Below, one piece after another: positions 41,190-55,290 of a stretch of DNA of 64,000 bases. Source of the DNA: Microcebus murinus (lineage: Eukaryota > Chordata > Mammalia > Primates > Cheirogaleidae); contig NC_134106.1 of assembly GCF_040939455.1 (NCBI RefSeq), positions 73,601,001 through 73,665,000 on the forward strand, read 5' to 3'. Position 1 is the first letter of the stretch. Every line of letters begins with the position of its first letter. A program made the position numbers and the translations under genes. Below the pieces are notes generated by a model. It ran no database searches, had not been told where the DNA came from, and saw only the letters and a list, made by a program, of their open reading frames with translations.

Positions 41190-43808
41190 GGTGAGGTTGT
41201 TTCTGTACCTGTGAAGACAGAGATAGAGATGAGCTAGAGGAGATGTTTTCAAGGCCTTCCAGGACACTAGTCCCTCAGCTCTTATGCTAGACAGGGAGCT
41301 GAGAAACCCAGCCTGACATAAAACTCTGGTCAAAAGATCTGAGCCACAGCTGGGACAAAACTTCAAAGCAGCCTCAGGGAGGGGAAATCAGGCAGAATTT
41401 TCCTCCACCCAGAGATCCAGCTAATGACAATATCTCGCCAGGAATTCCAAGGCCAGCCATGACTTTTGGCCTCAAATACCCCCAAGTCCCCTAATGCCAG
41501 CGTGTTCTCCTCCCCAAAGGCCCCTCCTGTCATCGGCATTGAAAGGTCCCCTGCCAGAGCAGCTCTGCCAGGGTCCCAGCAACTCCCCAGGGAGAAGCAG
41601 CCCCACATAGGACGAGGCACAGAGCCAGTCTGGCATGGCCCCTCCCTTCATTGAGCCCCAAAGCACAGAAAAGAGGGAAGACTCCAGAGTCAGAGGGCTT
41701 TTCAGCTATCAGCTGGACCTGGCAAGGAAGGCCTTTATCAAAAGTTCAGGAGACTGAATTGTGGCTCCAGAAGTCCCAAGCTTAGTGATCAACTCTGACA
41801 GAGCCCGTGCCATTTAACTGAGAGGCCCCACCTTCGTTGTTGGGGTGTGACAAATGCAACGTGAAAGAAAACCAGTTCCTCCTGCCAGGAAATCCCGTGA
41901 GGCTCAGGTGAAGAAATCCCAGAATTGGCACAAGTCTGACCTGTCGAGGCTCCCCGAGAAATAAGTGCCAAGCCAAGCCCCACAAAGTCAGCCACAAGGA
42001 AAAAGGGATGACAGATCCTATGCTCCTTAGAAAGGGGAGACTAAGGGACTTCCCCAGAGCTCAGTTCTCCTCCCATGTCACTCTGTGGTCAAGACTGGAC
42101 ATGCCTGGCACCCTCATGTCAGGGACTGCATCTCCTGGAATTGGGAGCCTTGCCCTGTACCGTCAGGCCAAGGGCACCCCGTGGAGCAAAGTTAGCTGTG
42201 TGCTTCAGGCAGCATGCCTGTGTCTGGTGTGTCTGCCACCCACCTGTCCTTACTAAGGCCACACCTGAATGGAGAGCCAAGCTGAAGAGCTCCTCTACCT
42301 AACACCCTTTCAGCCCTTCAGTGACGCATCTCCAGCCATTTGGGGAGCCACAGGGACTAAGCAGACTGGTCCTTTCACTGAGGCAAGCCTGGTCCCAGGT
42401 AACCCCAAAATGCAGTGGACTTCAGAACCACCTAAGAACTAAAGAAGTAGGCAGTGATTTCTCCAGAAACTGAGCCCCAGACCCCTGCTTATCCCCCACC
42501 CTTTGCCCCGGTAGTCCAGGACATTTATAGGTTCCTGATAAGTGGCAATGGTTATTTTTTTTATATCATGTTTACACACCTCATCCCATCTACTATAGTC
42601 AAGCAAAAAAATTTGCTGAGGCACAAGTAAAATTGAGTGAGGTGAATTTTAAGAGACAGGCTTGAAGTACCTACAGCATCATATTCACCTGTCTGCAAGG
42701 GAGAAAAAGTACAAAGAATGAGACCAAGCTGTCTAGATAAGCTCCTTCGTGAGCCCCTCTTCCCAGCCCTGGAAAGCATCTCCTTGCTCATCTTCTCCTA
42801 CTCTCCACCCCATCTCCTTTCTGGCACTGGAGGAACATGTTCCTTTCCTATTGAGGCCCCAACCCTGTCACTGTTGGCTTCCAGTTGATCTGTTACTCTA
42901 GGACAGTGCGGTCATGAATTCAGATACACTTAGGCAGCGTCCCCTCCCCAATCCCCTCTGCACATTTGAAGACGCCTCCATTACGCATCAGTCAACATAC
43001 CCCTTCCTTGGGATGCTTGTCAGGCGTCTGGACCTGGTACCCAGAGTTGGAGACAGGGCATCGCGGAGGAATAAGAAAAGACAGTCGGTAATTGAAAGAG
43101 TGGGGTCAGGGGACTCAAGACTTCTCCAGACCAAGAGCCCTGAGCTGAGTTCCTCACTCACATTTATCTCTCTTAACAAAACAATCTCATCAATCAAGCT
43201 AAAGTTTAACTTTAAGAAATTTTTTCTTATACAAAAGCAGGTGCTGGAAGTTTCCATTCTGATAGCAATTAAAAGAAAGGAATAATTAAATCATAAAAAA
43301 GGATATATATCATACATGTGATCTTAAGAGAATATAGTAAAGATTTATATTTTCCAGTTATACACTCTTCTTAACAAAACTATTGATCTAGCCTAAGCTA
43401 TTTCTAGCCTTCTATTAAACAAACTCATTAACTGTGAGCCACAAGCCATGCATGCCTTTCATCAGCCTGACACTTTATTAAGCCATCCCAGGGTGGCTTA
43501 TTGCTCTAGGGTGAGGTGTTGCTTTGAACATCTCTTGCCTCATGACACATCCTGACTTTTAGAAAGGCAGCTGGCCTTGTGTTCAAGTTCTAATCTATGC
43601 TTTTCTGTGCTGGCTATGTTCAGTGGTGGTCTCAGCTGTTCTCAACCACTACAACAGATGCTTGCCACAGCATCTAGAAGTCTCCATCCTCTGACCCCCA
43701 AATCCCTTAGGCCTTTGTTTCAGCTAGGATCTGGTCTGAAAGCAGCACCCACACTAGGAATTGCAAACAAAGAGGACTGAATACAAGCAATCAGGTATAC
43801 TTATGTTG
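41190..43808. other. Upstream region of IL36G
   Basis: Relatively GC-rich, repeat-poor DNA (41.2-42.5 kb) that should include the IL36G 5' UTR and promoter. No TATA box could be placed with confidence, and no further exon is recognised. Confidence 0.4.
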
Positions 43809-44093
43809 TAGCTCCCTTGGGACTACAAAGAGGACCAAAGCCACTGTAGCTTAGGTCCTACCAAAGGCTACCTACAAGCAGGGCTGGCAGTCTTGCCTGG
43901 GGAATGGCCATTGGAAAATAATTGGTACTCATCCCAGTTGAACTGATGAAGCAACATGGTTTGTACCATGAACCACGGGTACCAGTGGGGGGCTATTTGT
44001 ACACTAGTGAGCTTGGGGAAATGTCAAGGGAATTCCTGGGGCAGTCTCTACGTTACAGCCTTTACTCAATGTGGATGGAATGATGTGGTTAGA
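43809..44093. repeat. Direct duplication, copy A
   Basis: About 285 bases matching 45302-45571 in the same orientation ('ctacaaagaggaccaaagcc', 'ctacaagcagggctggcag', 'gaagcaacatggtttgtacc'). It has about 20 extra bases relative to copy B around 43980-44005. Confidence 0.9.
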
Positions 44094-45301
44094 CAGCAAA
44101 AAGAATTGCTGTGGTATCGCAAGTAGTAGTAACAAAGGAAACAAAATAACCTAGGAGCTCAAAGGAGGGACTACGTAGGACTGATGTCCAAATCACGCAG
44201 TAGGGGAGGGGTTCTCTGCCAAACTGACGCTTGGGCCTCTGAAAAGAGAGCACAATCCAGTGGCTGTATGGACCAAGGGGGAGGAGAGGGGTCAACAAAA
44301 AGGAGATCAGAGGGCCCAAGGGACACAACCCAGAGAGCTGCATTTTCATTGATTCAAAAGCCTTTGGGTATAGCTTAAATGTTCCATGCCTAGACAAAGG
44401 TTACAAAAGCCTGTGTAGTATGGTGATATGGGTCCTCTTTAACCTCAGGCTCTAATTCCACTTGGTCCCAACTTTTCAATAGTTCTCAGCACTCATCCCT
44501 TCCTAGGATTCCTAGCACTCCATGCCCATCCTGAAGTTCCCAGTTGAAACTTTAGTCTGAATGAGTGTCAGAGATGTTAGAGGGAATAGGAGTGATGATA
44601 GGGGGTGATAATTGAGGAGCAGAGAGCCCATCTCTGAAGAAATGACTAAGACATTTATCTTAAAGTAGAAGGGATTACTATTAGGATTACATGATACCCT
44701 AGCTGTACTTGAGGAAACCATCAATATTGATACTGACTATAAGAAGCAAAGAATATAGTTAAATTAATATAGTCCTGTTGCCAGATTCTTTCTATTAAGG
44801 TTTTATTATTATGTAGAAGAATAACAATGCACAGCATTAAGTGTGACTTGAATTGAATTCCAGTAAGTACACATAAGGCCAAATTTCCTAGATATGGAAA
44901 TAAATTTAAGAGAACACTTAGCCCAGATTTCAATTTTCAAGCTCTAAGATACTATTATCTACATATTTTTGGTAATAAGGCCTGATATCTTGGTCACTTA
45001 CGATGCTCATGACTTTATTGAGTTGAGGAAACATCAGTGGAAACCAGGTAGGGTGAGAGAACTTAATCATTTACCACCACTAAAACCTCTAGAATCTGTT
45101 TATAGATGCCCAATCTCTCTAATACTTTATTCATATAACCAATCTGACAATCATAACTAATGAATCAAAAGAAACCATGGATTGGTAAAGGTTATCTGGC
45201 CCCCACCCTTGCCAACTACATAGAATCAAGTTAGTCATAGAAAGTAGAATTAGGCTTAGAATCTCTCTCAACTCCAAATCCAAGGCTCTCTGCTGGGATG
45301 C
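44094..45301. other. Spacer between duplicated segments
   Basis: No gene or repeat family recognised. Confidence 0.4.
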
Positions 45302-45571
45302 CTATCAGCTCCTTTGGGGCTACAAAGAGGACCAAAGCCACTGTAGCTTAGGTCCTACCAAGGGCTACCTACAAGCAGGGCTGGCAGTCTGGCCTGGGGA
45401 GTGGCCATTGGAAAAGAATTGGCACTCATCCCAATTGAACTGATGAAGCAACATGGTTTGTACCATGAACCACAGGTACACTAGTGGGCTTGGGGAAATG
45501 TCAAGGAAATTCCTGGGGCAATCTCTGTGTTATAGCCTTTACTTGGTGTGGATGGAATGATGTGGTTGGAC
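45302..45571. repeat. Direct duplication, copy B
   Basis: About 270 bases, same orientation as 43809-44093, roughly 90% alike by eye. Lacks a 20-base piece seen in copy A. Confidence 0.9.
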
Positions 45572-46149
45572 CTCCATGCCTCCATGCAGTCCAAGCCCAT
45601 TGTCTAAGACTTGTTTCCTGTGGGCTGATCCATCACATCTTCCTGGAGCTGTTCACCATGAAACCCCAGACTTGGCACATGGGCCAGCACACTATTTAAC
45701 AGCTTCCTCTCCCTCATGTGAAAATGAAGGGCAAAGTGACAAAAATAACTCCAAAGCTATTCACCAAAATGGCAAAAATAAATATAAGCATTAAAAGAAT
45801 TAAGACAAAAGAACCAAAACCATACAGGGCCATTAGAAAGGCATATTTAAATTTAAAACAGCAATTGATCCAACTGTACTCTTAGGCACAACAAGAACAA
45901 TAAAAGCTAAAGCAATAAAAAGCCTTAATTGTACAGCCCATAGTGCAACACATAAAGAAGTATTCTAGGTTAAATTTGGAATTCCCAAAATTTGGAATTT
46001 CTGTACAAAGATCCAAATTACAGAGAACACTTAGCTTTCTTTTCCAAATGGTCCACATCACACAAAATACAAAAGCTATGAAAGAAAATATGGTACATTG
46101 AATGCCATCAAACTTTAGATGTAAGCCAAACTTTGACAAAACACACCAT
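45572..46149. other. Intergenic, no gene recognised
   Basis: Nothing assignable on either strand. Confidence 0.35.
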
Positions 46150-46680
46150 GAAATAAAGTTAAAAAGACAGACTGCCTAAGAGAAAACATTTTGCAACACA
46201 TCTAATAAACAAATAATAACCAAACTTTTAAAATAGTTCTCACTAATCAATAGGAAAAGTGTAAATAATCCTATAGAAAAATGAACAATTGATGTGAAAA
46301 GCATTTCACCAAGTAGAAAATGTAAATGCCCAAGAAACATGAGTAATTATAGTTAACTACACCAGTATTTAGCAAGATGCAAATCAAAGCAATAATGAAA
46401 TTCAATTTCCACCCATCAGGAAGGCACAAATTAAAAAGATAGTAGATAATAATGTGAGGAAACATTCATTCACCGTGTGGATGGATGTGTGAATCAGTAT
46501 ATCCTTTCTGGAAAGCAATTTTGCAGAGGCTATAATATTAAAAATTTAAATATGAGTACCCTTGACCCAAAATTCTACTTATCAGAACCTATCAAGTTAC
46601 TTTCAGCTTCAAAAGCTAAAAAAATCCTACTCAAAGTGGCTAAACAAATCAGTAAAAATATTTACTGGATCACGTAATTG
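46150..46680 (+). mobile_element. Old L1 LINE fragment
   Basis: Decayed ORF2 tail text ('gatgcaaatcaaagcaataa', 'cccatcaggaaggcacaaa'). Approximate limits. Confidence 0.55.
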
Positions 46681-47294
46681 GAAGTCCAGAAGTAGTACAT
46701 GATCAGAGTTGCTGATCTGATAATTCTATGATGTCAGCAAGGACTAGCATTTTTTAAAAATTCTTTCTGGCCTTAAGTTTAATTTATGGCTTAAAGCCAG
46801 GTTCCTCCAAGGCTGTAAGATATGTCTATCTGTGACAATCAGAACTGCATGGTCAGTCATTTTACATCTTATATTTAAAAAAAAACAAAAACAAAAACAA
46901 TGTCTCTCCCACAACTATCAAAGTCTTTCCAGCCTATTTGGGCCAACTTTGGGAGCCATGCTATGTCAATCAGTGTCCTAACAAGAAACAGATGACAATT
47001 GAAATTTGGAAATTAGGGGTAAATGTGAGGAAGGAGTTATTTACAAAGATGTGGGTAGAGTATAAGGAGGGAAATCCCAAGGCATAGTGCGGAACACCAG
47101 GCTACTAAAAGTGGAATGTACCTCTTACCACCCCTGGGCCTAACAAGACAAAAGGAGGAAATGGTTACCAGAACCCAGAGAGACAGCTTTGTGGAGAGGG
47201 CCACTTAATAGGAGCTGTGACCTTCATCAAGATGTGTTGGCCTGTTGTGACCCCATAGGGAAGTAAAGAGGAAAGGCAGTCAACCCTGGCTCAG
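46681..47294. other. Intergenic, no gene recognised
   Basis: Contains a (A)n/(CAAAAA)n stretch near 46877-46900. Otherwise unassigned. Confidence 0.35.
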
Positions 47295-47440
47295 TGGTGT
47301 TTTGTGCGCACATCATAGAGTGCACTTACACAATTCTATATGGCATAGCCTGCTACATACCTAGGCTACATGGTATGACCTATTGGTCCTAGGCTACCAA
47401 CCTGTACAGTATGTGACTGTTCTGGATACTGTAGATGTTA
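47295..47440 (+). mobile_element. Tigger-group DNA transposon fragment
   Basis: Recognised from 'catcatagagtgcacttac', 'cctaggctacatggtatg', 'aacctgtacagtatgtgac', text typical of a Tigger-derived non-autonomous element. Ends are missing. The subfamily name is uncertain. Confidence 0.7.
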
Positions 47441-48149
47441 AGTGTGGGTAAAGAAAGATTTCTCATGCTGAGAGTAGGATAGAAAGCAGAAGCTTATTGA
47501 CTTTTCCCTGGGGAGGGGGGAAAGAAAGACCGGGAAATCACCCCAGCCAGGAAGGTGATCCCTTTTCACCTATTTATTCAGTTCCCTGGGGAGCCAAAAT
47601 GGCCAGAGGGAAATATCAGCTTCCAATTCCTCAGAATAGAGTCCTTGACTGCATTCTCTGTTGGAAGCATATTGTCTTTGGGCACTAGAACCTCCAAATC
47701 ACCTAAAGTCACAGAAGAAGAAGAAAAGAATCCTATAGTAGGTTATTTGACTTAAAAGTGAGAGGGACTACTCCCCCCTCCATACTTTGATTCCTGAGCC
47801 TGTGCATGCCTGTCTCAGGGGATTTAGCAGCATGTATCATTAACCAATGGTTTAAGGAATATAATGCATCCAGTAACACAGCACCTTCTCAGGGTGTTTT
47901 GTTTTGGCTGGTACACAAGAATCTTCAATATATTATTCCACTGTTCTATCGAGACAGTTGCACTAGGGTGATGGGCACATGGGGAAGACAATGAATTCTA
48001 TGAGTATGAACTTGTTACCACAATTACTTTGCTGAAAAATGTATCCCCTACAGTAGTGATGTGTGGTATATCACAGATGCACATTTTTGCACAAATGGTG
48101 TTGCTAGCAGAGATACCTTGGATTGGGTAAGTAAATCAGTATGTAGAAA
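47441..48149. other. Intergenic, unassigned
   Basis: The part at 47900-48110 has the look of an old interspersed repeat, but I could not name it. Confidence 0.3.
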
Positions 48150-50285
48150 GAATATCTATCCCTGGGAAAAAAGCATTGATCTGTGAAAATAGGAAAGTCA
48201 AAATCTAAGCTGTTGGAACTTTTAAATATTCTGAGGATTGTTATATCCTCTTGCTGAATTGCTCCCTTTATCATTATATAATGACTGTCTTTGTCTTTTT
48301 TTACCATTATTATTTTAAAGCCTATTATATCTAATATGAAAATAGCTATACCTGCTTGCTTTTGATTTCCATTTGCAAGGAATATTTTTTCCACCCCTTT
48401 ACCTTGAGTCTATTCAAGTCTTGTTATATGGGTTTCTTGGAGACAGAATACAATTGGGTTGTTTTTTTCTGTTTTGTTTTGTTTTGTTATCCATTTGGCC
48501 AGTCAGTCTCTTTTTTGAAGTGGGGCATTAAGACTGTTTGCATTTGGTGTTAGTATTGATATGTGGGATACTATTCTGTTCATCATGTTGGATGATACCT
48601 TGTTGTTTTCTTTTCTCTCTTGTTCTATTGTTTTATAAGAGCTTTAAGCTTTAAATTTCAGGTGTTTTTATATTGGTAGGTAACTCTTGTGCTATTCCAT
48701 GTATAGTGCACTTTTAAGCATTTCCTCTAGGGCAGTTCTAGGAGTGATAAATTCCCTCCATGTTTGCTTGTCTAGAACAGTCTTTATTTCCTATTCATGT
48801 ATGCAACTTAGTTTTGCAGGATACAAAAATCTTGACTGGCAGTTTTTCTGTTTAAGAAGGCTAACAATGGGACCCCAATACCTTCTGGATTATATGATCT
48901 TTGCTGAGAAGTCTACTGTTATCCTGATAGGTTTTCCTTCATAGGGTAGTTGTTGCTTTCATCTTGCAGCTTGTAGAATTTTCTCCTTCATTTTGACTTT
49001 AGCCAGGCTGTAGATTATGTATCTTGGAGAAGTCCTATTTCCTGTGAATTTTCCCAGTGTTCAATGACAATCTTGTAACTGGATATCTGAATCTCTGGCT
49101 ACACCAGGGAAATTTTCCCAAATAATTCCTTCAAATAGGTTTTCTATGATTTCTGCTTTTTCTTCTCTCTCAGGGATACCTATAATTTGTATATTGGCTC
49201 ACTTTACATAGTCCCATATTTCTCTGAGTCATTGCTCATTCTTCTTCATTCTGTTTTTCTGCATCTTTGACTGACTTAGTTGAAAGCCTGGCCTTCAAGC
49301 TCTAAGATTCTTTCTTTGGCTTACTCTAGTCTGTTGTTAAAGTTTTCTGCTGTATTTTCAAATTCCTTAAATGACTTTCATTTCTTTAATTTCTGTTTTA
49401 TCCTTTCTTGTCTATCTCTTTAGCAACTTTTTCATTTTTTGCATTCATGTCCTAAAATTGTTTGGACTTCTTCATGTTTGTTTTCAATTTACTCATCAAT
49501 CCCATTCATCTTATTTGCTATCCATATTCTGAATTCCATTTCTGACATTTCAACAATTTCCTTTTGCTTGTAGTACATTGCTGTAGATATATTGTGAACC
49601 TTTGGGAATGTCAGACTAGCTTGTTTCTTCATGTTACCAGAATTCTTTTTGCTGATTTCTTCTCATCTGAAATCTCTTCTCTCAGCTCATGGTAGATAGG
49701 TTTGTAGTGCGCCTGCTCTCCTTTGCTGAGAACTCTCCTACTTAGTGAGAAGGAGGACAGGTTCCTAGATGGTACTTTTGTGTCCTACTCCAGAGGATTG
49801 ATCCAACAGGTAAGGGCAGATGCACCGAGAGCCTGTAATTCAGCTGCTCTGTGTTATCTTATTCCTCTGTAATTGTCACAGTCCAAGCTGGTGCTGGGGG
49901 AATCTTTGTGCAAAGTGGTGAGTTATTCCCCAGACTGCTGTTGGAAGTTCAACTATGGGGCTGCATGAGTCCCTTTCCACAGAGGCTGGCATTTTGGGAA
50001 ATTGCTCTGTCCAGGTGTCCCTGTAATAGTGGCAGTGCCAGCTGGGCAAGGCTGTCTAGGCGGTGGTTGCAGGTATCAGGGCTGCAGGCTTTCACTCCAC
50101 CTAGGTCCAAGTGCAATGGCAGCATGCAGCTAGTGGGTCCATAATCGAACAATGGACCATGGGGGCAGGTCCCTTCAGGTGGCAGCATGGGAGCCTCAGC
50201 AGTAGGGCTGCAGGGATGGGCTACCAGGCAGCTGGGGTTCTCTCTTCGTGAAGGTCCTGCCAAGGGAACTGCCTAAGGGCTTCTA
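48150..50285 (-). mobile_element. Old L1 LINE, 5' part (ORF2 start, ORF1, 5' UTR)
   Basis: Inverted: the endonuclease start of ORF2 (48150-48570), ORF1-like text (48720-49560) and a GC-richer 5' UTR (49680-50285). Compare 48310-48640 with 62450-62720. Many stops; dead copy. Confidence 0.75.
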
Positions 50286-50600
50286 ACAGGGGTAAGATGA
50301 TATCTCATTGTGATTTTGATTTGCATTTCCCTGATAATTAGTGATGGTGAGCATTTTTTCATATACATGTTGGCTATTTGTATTTCTTCTTTTGCGAGAT
50401 ATCTATTTAGATGCTTTGCCCACTTTTTAACAGGATTGTTTGATTTTTTTGCTGTTGAATTGTTTGAGTTCCTTGTATATTCTGGATACTAGTCCCTTGG
50501 CAAATGAATGCAAATATTTTTTCTCATTCAACAGGTTATCTCTTCTCTCTGGTGATTATTTCCTTTGCCATGCAGAAGCACTCAAAATTTCATATAGTTG
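50286..50600 (-). mobile_element. Old L1 LINE, ORF2 3' piece
   Basis: Inverted L1 text ('atatctcattgtgattttg', 'gcatttccctgataattag') abutting the 5' end of the neighbouring L1, so it is either a separate insertion or a rearrangement. Confidence 0.75.
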
Positions 50601-53464
50601 CACCTAAATATGTATTTAGATATTTTAATGAGAAAAAAAAACTCATTAAATTCATGGTAGTGGCTGCTTCTGGGAGGGATATCGAGAAACAGAAATGCAG
50701 AAGAGAATAAGAGCCAAAAGTGCCCCCAGTGATGTTTCCTTTCTTTTATTAAAAATAAAATTGACAGTTTTGACTGGGAAGAGAGAGTAAGTTTATATAT
50801 ATAATGTACTTTTAAAATTTCACAAAATAAAGAAGCAAAATGCAAGAAAATTAAAAATAAACTTAAATACATGCTATATTGTCAAAAATAGATTTAAAAT
50901 GAGGCTTATTTTCCAAAAAAAGAATCTGCAGGAAAGTTTAGCAACTTTTTAAAGAATTAAAATCCAGCTCCCAAGAGCCCAAAGTTGAAAATATTCTGCT
51001 TTATTCATCCTTATTATAATATGTCATATATCTTTTTTGCAAATAAATGCAATGATATTATACATATAATGATTTCCAAGTTTTTAATAACCGATCTTTC
51101 TCTTAGCCTGTTTTTACCCTTCCTCACTCGGTTACTAGCCAGTCCAACTTCACCACCTGCACATCAGTCCTCATACCTGTCTCACTCTCTTATCATGGTC
51201 CTGCCTAACATGTGAAGAGCAACGGAAGGAAGAAGATAGAACCTTGATGCTGAACCTCTCAGGGTTTTCGCAGACCCCATAATACCTTGGTAGGGACAGA
51301 GCCTGGCCAGCAGTCTGTGCTACCAGCTGTATGATCATGGGAAAGTCACATAAATTCTCAACTTAAAATGGCTATAATAATAATATCTTCTCCCCATAAT
51401 GAGCTTTATTAAGAATATATGGCTCTGTGGAGCTCAGAGGCGAACTGGCAGGTATAGAAGTAGGAGAGCCAACAGCCTACAAATGATCCTGTAAGCCAAG
51501 GAATGAATGTCATTGCTTAAGAACAAAGTACAGAGTGAATAGATGCCTAGGACAGAGCTGGAGGAGCTGTATCTTTTAGTGACTCAACCCATGGCCTGAC
51601 AAGGAAAATGGAGAAAGGACTGCAATGTCAGAAGGAAACCAGGAGTGGTCCATCATGGATGTCTAGGGCAGGAGTCTCAAAAGGAGGGAAGGAAAACCAC
51701 TGTAAATACTGCTGAGAGGTCAAGTAGTGTCAGAAGTGAAAACAAGCACTATTTATATCCATAGAGGGTGGAAGGTGCTCCTAGTCAAGGCTGATCAGGT
51801 GAAACAGCAGGAAACATGACAGCCTGGGAAGGCCAGCAGTGAGGGTGGTAAGGAGCTGAGAACAGCAACCACTCTTCACAACCTTGGTGGAAAGGGGTGG
51901 GGAGCTGAGGCTGCACCTCAGGTGGGAACGGGGTATAGAGGCATTGTTGTTGTATTGTGTATAACTGTGGGAAAATGTCAAGCTTCTTTAAAATTTTACA
52001 GTTAGGATCCAGTTCAGACAAGAGCAACAAATATTCAGAAGAGAAGGACCACAGAGCAAAGTTTCTGGGAAGGCTGAAAGAGTTGGGATCCAGAACCCTG
52101 GAGGAGAAACCGTCCATGGATAGAGAAAGGGCATCCCCCAGTGTAACCTCAGGGAAGGAGGAAGGACAGACACCAAGATGGTTCAGATGATAGGTTTGGT
52201 GCTATATAGTGTGGGTGTGCTTACCTGGTGGCTTTAATTTTTTTCTCTAAAGTATGAAATGGGGTCATTCCATGGTATGAGTCATGCCATGCAGTGAAGG
52301 GGCAATCTGGGGGGTGAAGTAGCTCCGGTTTAGTCTGGATATGGAGTGATTATGGCTCTAGTCCAGGGGACTATACCCCAGGAGATGAGTATCCCTGAGG
52401 AAAGTGGAGGGTGAAAGCGAATGGCCTCACATCCACTGTGAGTGGTCTAGGATGCTGAGACCACATGCGATGCTGACTGTGGGACAGAGAGAAGCCACAA
52501 GCTGGAAAACTGGGTTGTTGGTTGTGGTAGGGACAAGACCCTTGTTGCAGAGATGGAAGGGTGCCTGCATTTGGACAAGGATTTCAACTCTCCCTTCTGC
52601 AGGGCATGGAAATATACAAAGACTACCTAAATAAGAACAAGCAAAGGTTATTTATTCAAGACTTTCTCTAGCAAGGGAATCAGCTGCCATCACTTGCTTG
52701 TGGCTCAGAGGCAGGCAGGGGACGTGGTAAACCCTGAAAGTGGAAAAAAGGGAGGCTTCAGGGGTGCCCTGATTGGAGGCTGCTGGCACAGAGAGCTGTA
52801 GGTGAGCTAACGAGAGGCAAGTCCTCCTCTGTGATTGGTTAGGGTGCATATTTGGCTTTCTCTTGTTGGTCCTACATTGAAAGTGGGGACAAAAATTAGG
52901 AAATCAGTCAGTTATCAATCAACAAACAGTTGGTCATTTTAGGATTATTGTTACAGGGGTGATTTTAGTCTTCCTCAATTGTGTATTAAAAACAGTGCTC
53001 TGACTTCCTGCAAGTCTGACTTATAGATAGTCATCTTCCTAAACTGTTTTCCTGGGCTGGTTTATGCAGATTGTAGGTCAGAGTTCTGTTTTGATATATG
53101 GCTTAGCTATTATCTATTGGTATATTTCGTCTCCCAAGGGCTTGTCAAACTGCTCTCTTAGCTGCCTTCCCTACCCCACCCTCAACCCTCATTGAAAACA
53201 CAAGCTACTGGATGAAGAATGAGGACACTTGGACACTGAAAGCTTTTCTTTGTTGGGTTCTGCAGAGCTGAAGAGAGAAGTGACAGCATCCAGGTGTCTG
53301 CCCTGAGACCGGTTTCAGGTCTGGGGTGGTGGAGGTAGGCCCGTATCAGTTTGTGTTTTAGTTTGTCTCTCTAATTAAGATAAACAAATAAAACCAAGAA
53401 GTTGTCTACAAAATCTATGCAAAAGCCATACATTGTGCTCACCAATATGGCAGCCAATGGCCAT
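50601..53464. other. Intergenic, no gene recognised
   Basis: About 51310-51425 is MIR-like ('ccagctgtatgatcatggg', 'aaagtcacataaattctca'). The rest (including 51.4-53.4 kb) has no recognisable exon or repeat. Confidence 0.4.
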
Positions 53465-55290
53465 GAGTGAGTATTGAGAACTTTAAAAGAGACTGGACCA
53501 AATTGAAATATGATCTAAGAGTAAAACACACATCAGATTTCAAAGACCTAAGTATACTCCCTGATTTCCAACTATATTACAAAGCTATAGTAATCAAAAA
53601 AAGTATGGTATTGGCATATAAACAGACACATGGACCAATGAAACAGGAAAGGGAGCCCAGAAATAAACCCACACATTTATAGTCAACTAATCTTTGACAA
53701 GGGCACAAAGAATACACAATGGGAAAAGGAAAGTCTCTTTAGTAAATGGTGTTGGGAAAGTGAGATATCCACATGCAAAAGAATGAAAATGGGCCCTGTC
53801 TTACATGATATACTAATATTATCTTAAAATGGATTAAAAACCTAAACATAAAACCAAAACTGTACAACTCATAGAAGAAAACATAGGGAAAGAGCTCTTT
53901 GACATCAGTAGTAGCAATGATTTTTTTGGATATGACATCAAAAGCTCAGATAACAAAAGCAAAAATCAGTAAGTGAGACTACATCAAACCCCAAAAAGCT
54001 TCTGCACAGTAAACATAATCAACAGAGTAAAGAGACAACCTATGGAATGGCAGAAAATATTTGCAAACCATGTATCCATGGTTTCCAGGGTTAATATCCA
54101 AAATATATAAGGAATCGACACAACTCAATAGCAAAAAACAAATAACCCGATTTAAAAATGGGCAAAGGACCTCAATAGACATTTCTCAAAAGAAGACATA
54201 CAAATGGTCAGCATATGAAAAAATGTTCAATATCATTAATCATCATAGAAATGCAAACTAAAACCACAATGAGATATCATCTGACACCTGAGATGGCTAT
54301 TACCAAAAGACAAGCGATAGCAAGTGTCAGTGAGGGTTTATAGAAAAAGTAACCCTTATACTGTTGGTGTGAATGTAAATTGGTACAACCATTATAGAAA
54401 ACAGTGTGAAGGCTTCTCATAAAATTTTTTTAGAAGGCCAGGCACAATGGCTTACCCCTGTAATCCCAACACTTTTGGAGGCTGATATAGAAGGATCACT
54501 TGAGGCCAGGAGTTCCAATCCAGTCTGGGCTGGATTGGAACACAATAGCACAATCCATCTCTACAAAAATTTTAAAAACTAGCCAGGTGCACATGCCTAT
54601 AATCCCAATTATTTTGGAGGCTGAGGCAGGAGAATGGCTTGAGCCCAGGAGTTTGAGGTTGCAGTGAGTTAGGATGACACTGCTGCATTCTACCCCAGGC
54701 AACACAGCAAGCCTCTGTCTCAAAAAAAAAAAAAATTAAAAATAGAATTACCATATTATCCAGCAATACCATGTCAAGGACTATATCCAAAAGAAATGAA
54801 ATCAGTATCTCAAAGAGATATTCTGCACCCCCATGTTCACTGTACCATTATTCACAGTAGCCAAGATATAGAAGCAAGCTACGTGTTTGTCAACAGATGA
54901 ATGGATAAAGAAAATATGATACATAAATACACAATGGAATATTATTCAGCCATAAAAAAGGAAATCTGGCCACTTAAAACAACAAGGATGAACCTACAGG
55001 ATATTATGCTAAGTGAAATAAGCCTGTCACAAAAAGAAAAATAGCATATGATCTCACTTATATGTAGAATCTAAAAAAGTGAAACTCATAGAAGCAGAAA
55101 GTAGAATTGTGGTTGCCAGATACTGAGGGTGGGGGCAATGTTGATCAAAGGGTACACATTTTCAGTTATAAGATGAATAAATTCTGGATATCTAATATAC
55201 AGCATGGTATTACATGATGTATATGTGTATCAAATCATCACATTGTACACTTTATACAATCTATTTGTCAATTGAATATGTTTAAATTAA
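53465..55290 (+). mobile_element. Old L1 LINE 3' half, interrupted by an Alu
   Basis: + strand ORF2 tail ('actatattacaaagctatag', 'aaaatgggcaaaggacctc', 'gaatattattcagccat') and 3' UTR to about 55290. Interrupted by the Alu at 54434-54733. Confidence 0.88.
54434..54733 (+). mobile_element. Alu SINE inside the old L1
   Basis: 'aggccaggcacaatggctta', 'gggctggattgg', 'ggaggctgaggcaggag', 'gttgcagtgagttaggatg', then poly-A. L1 text resumes with 'aaaatagaattaccatat'. Confidence 0.9.
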
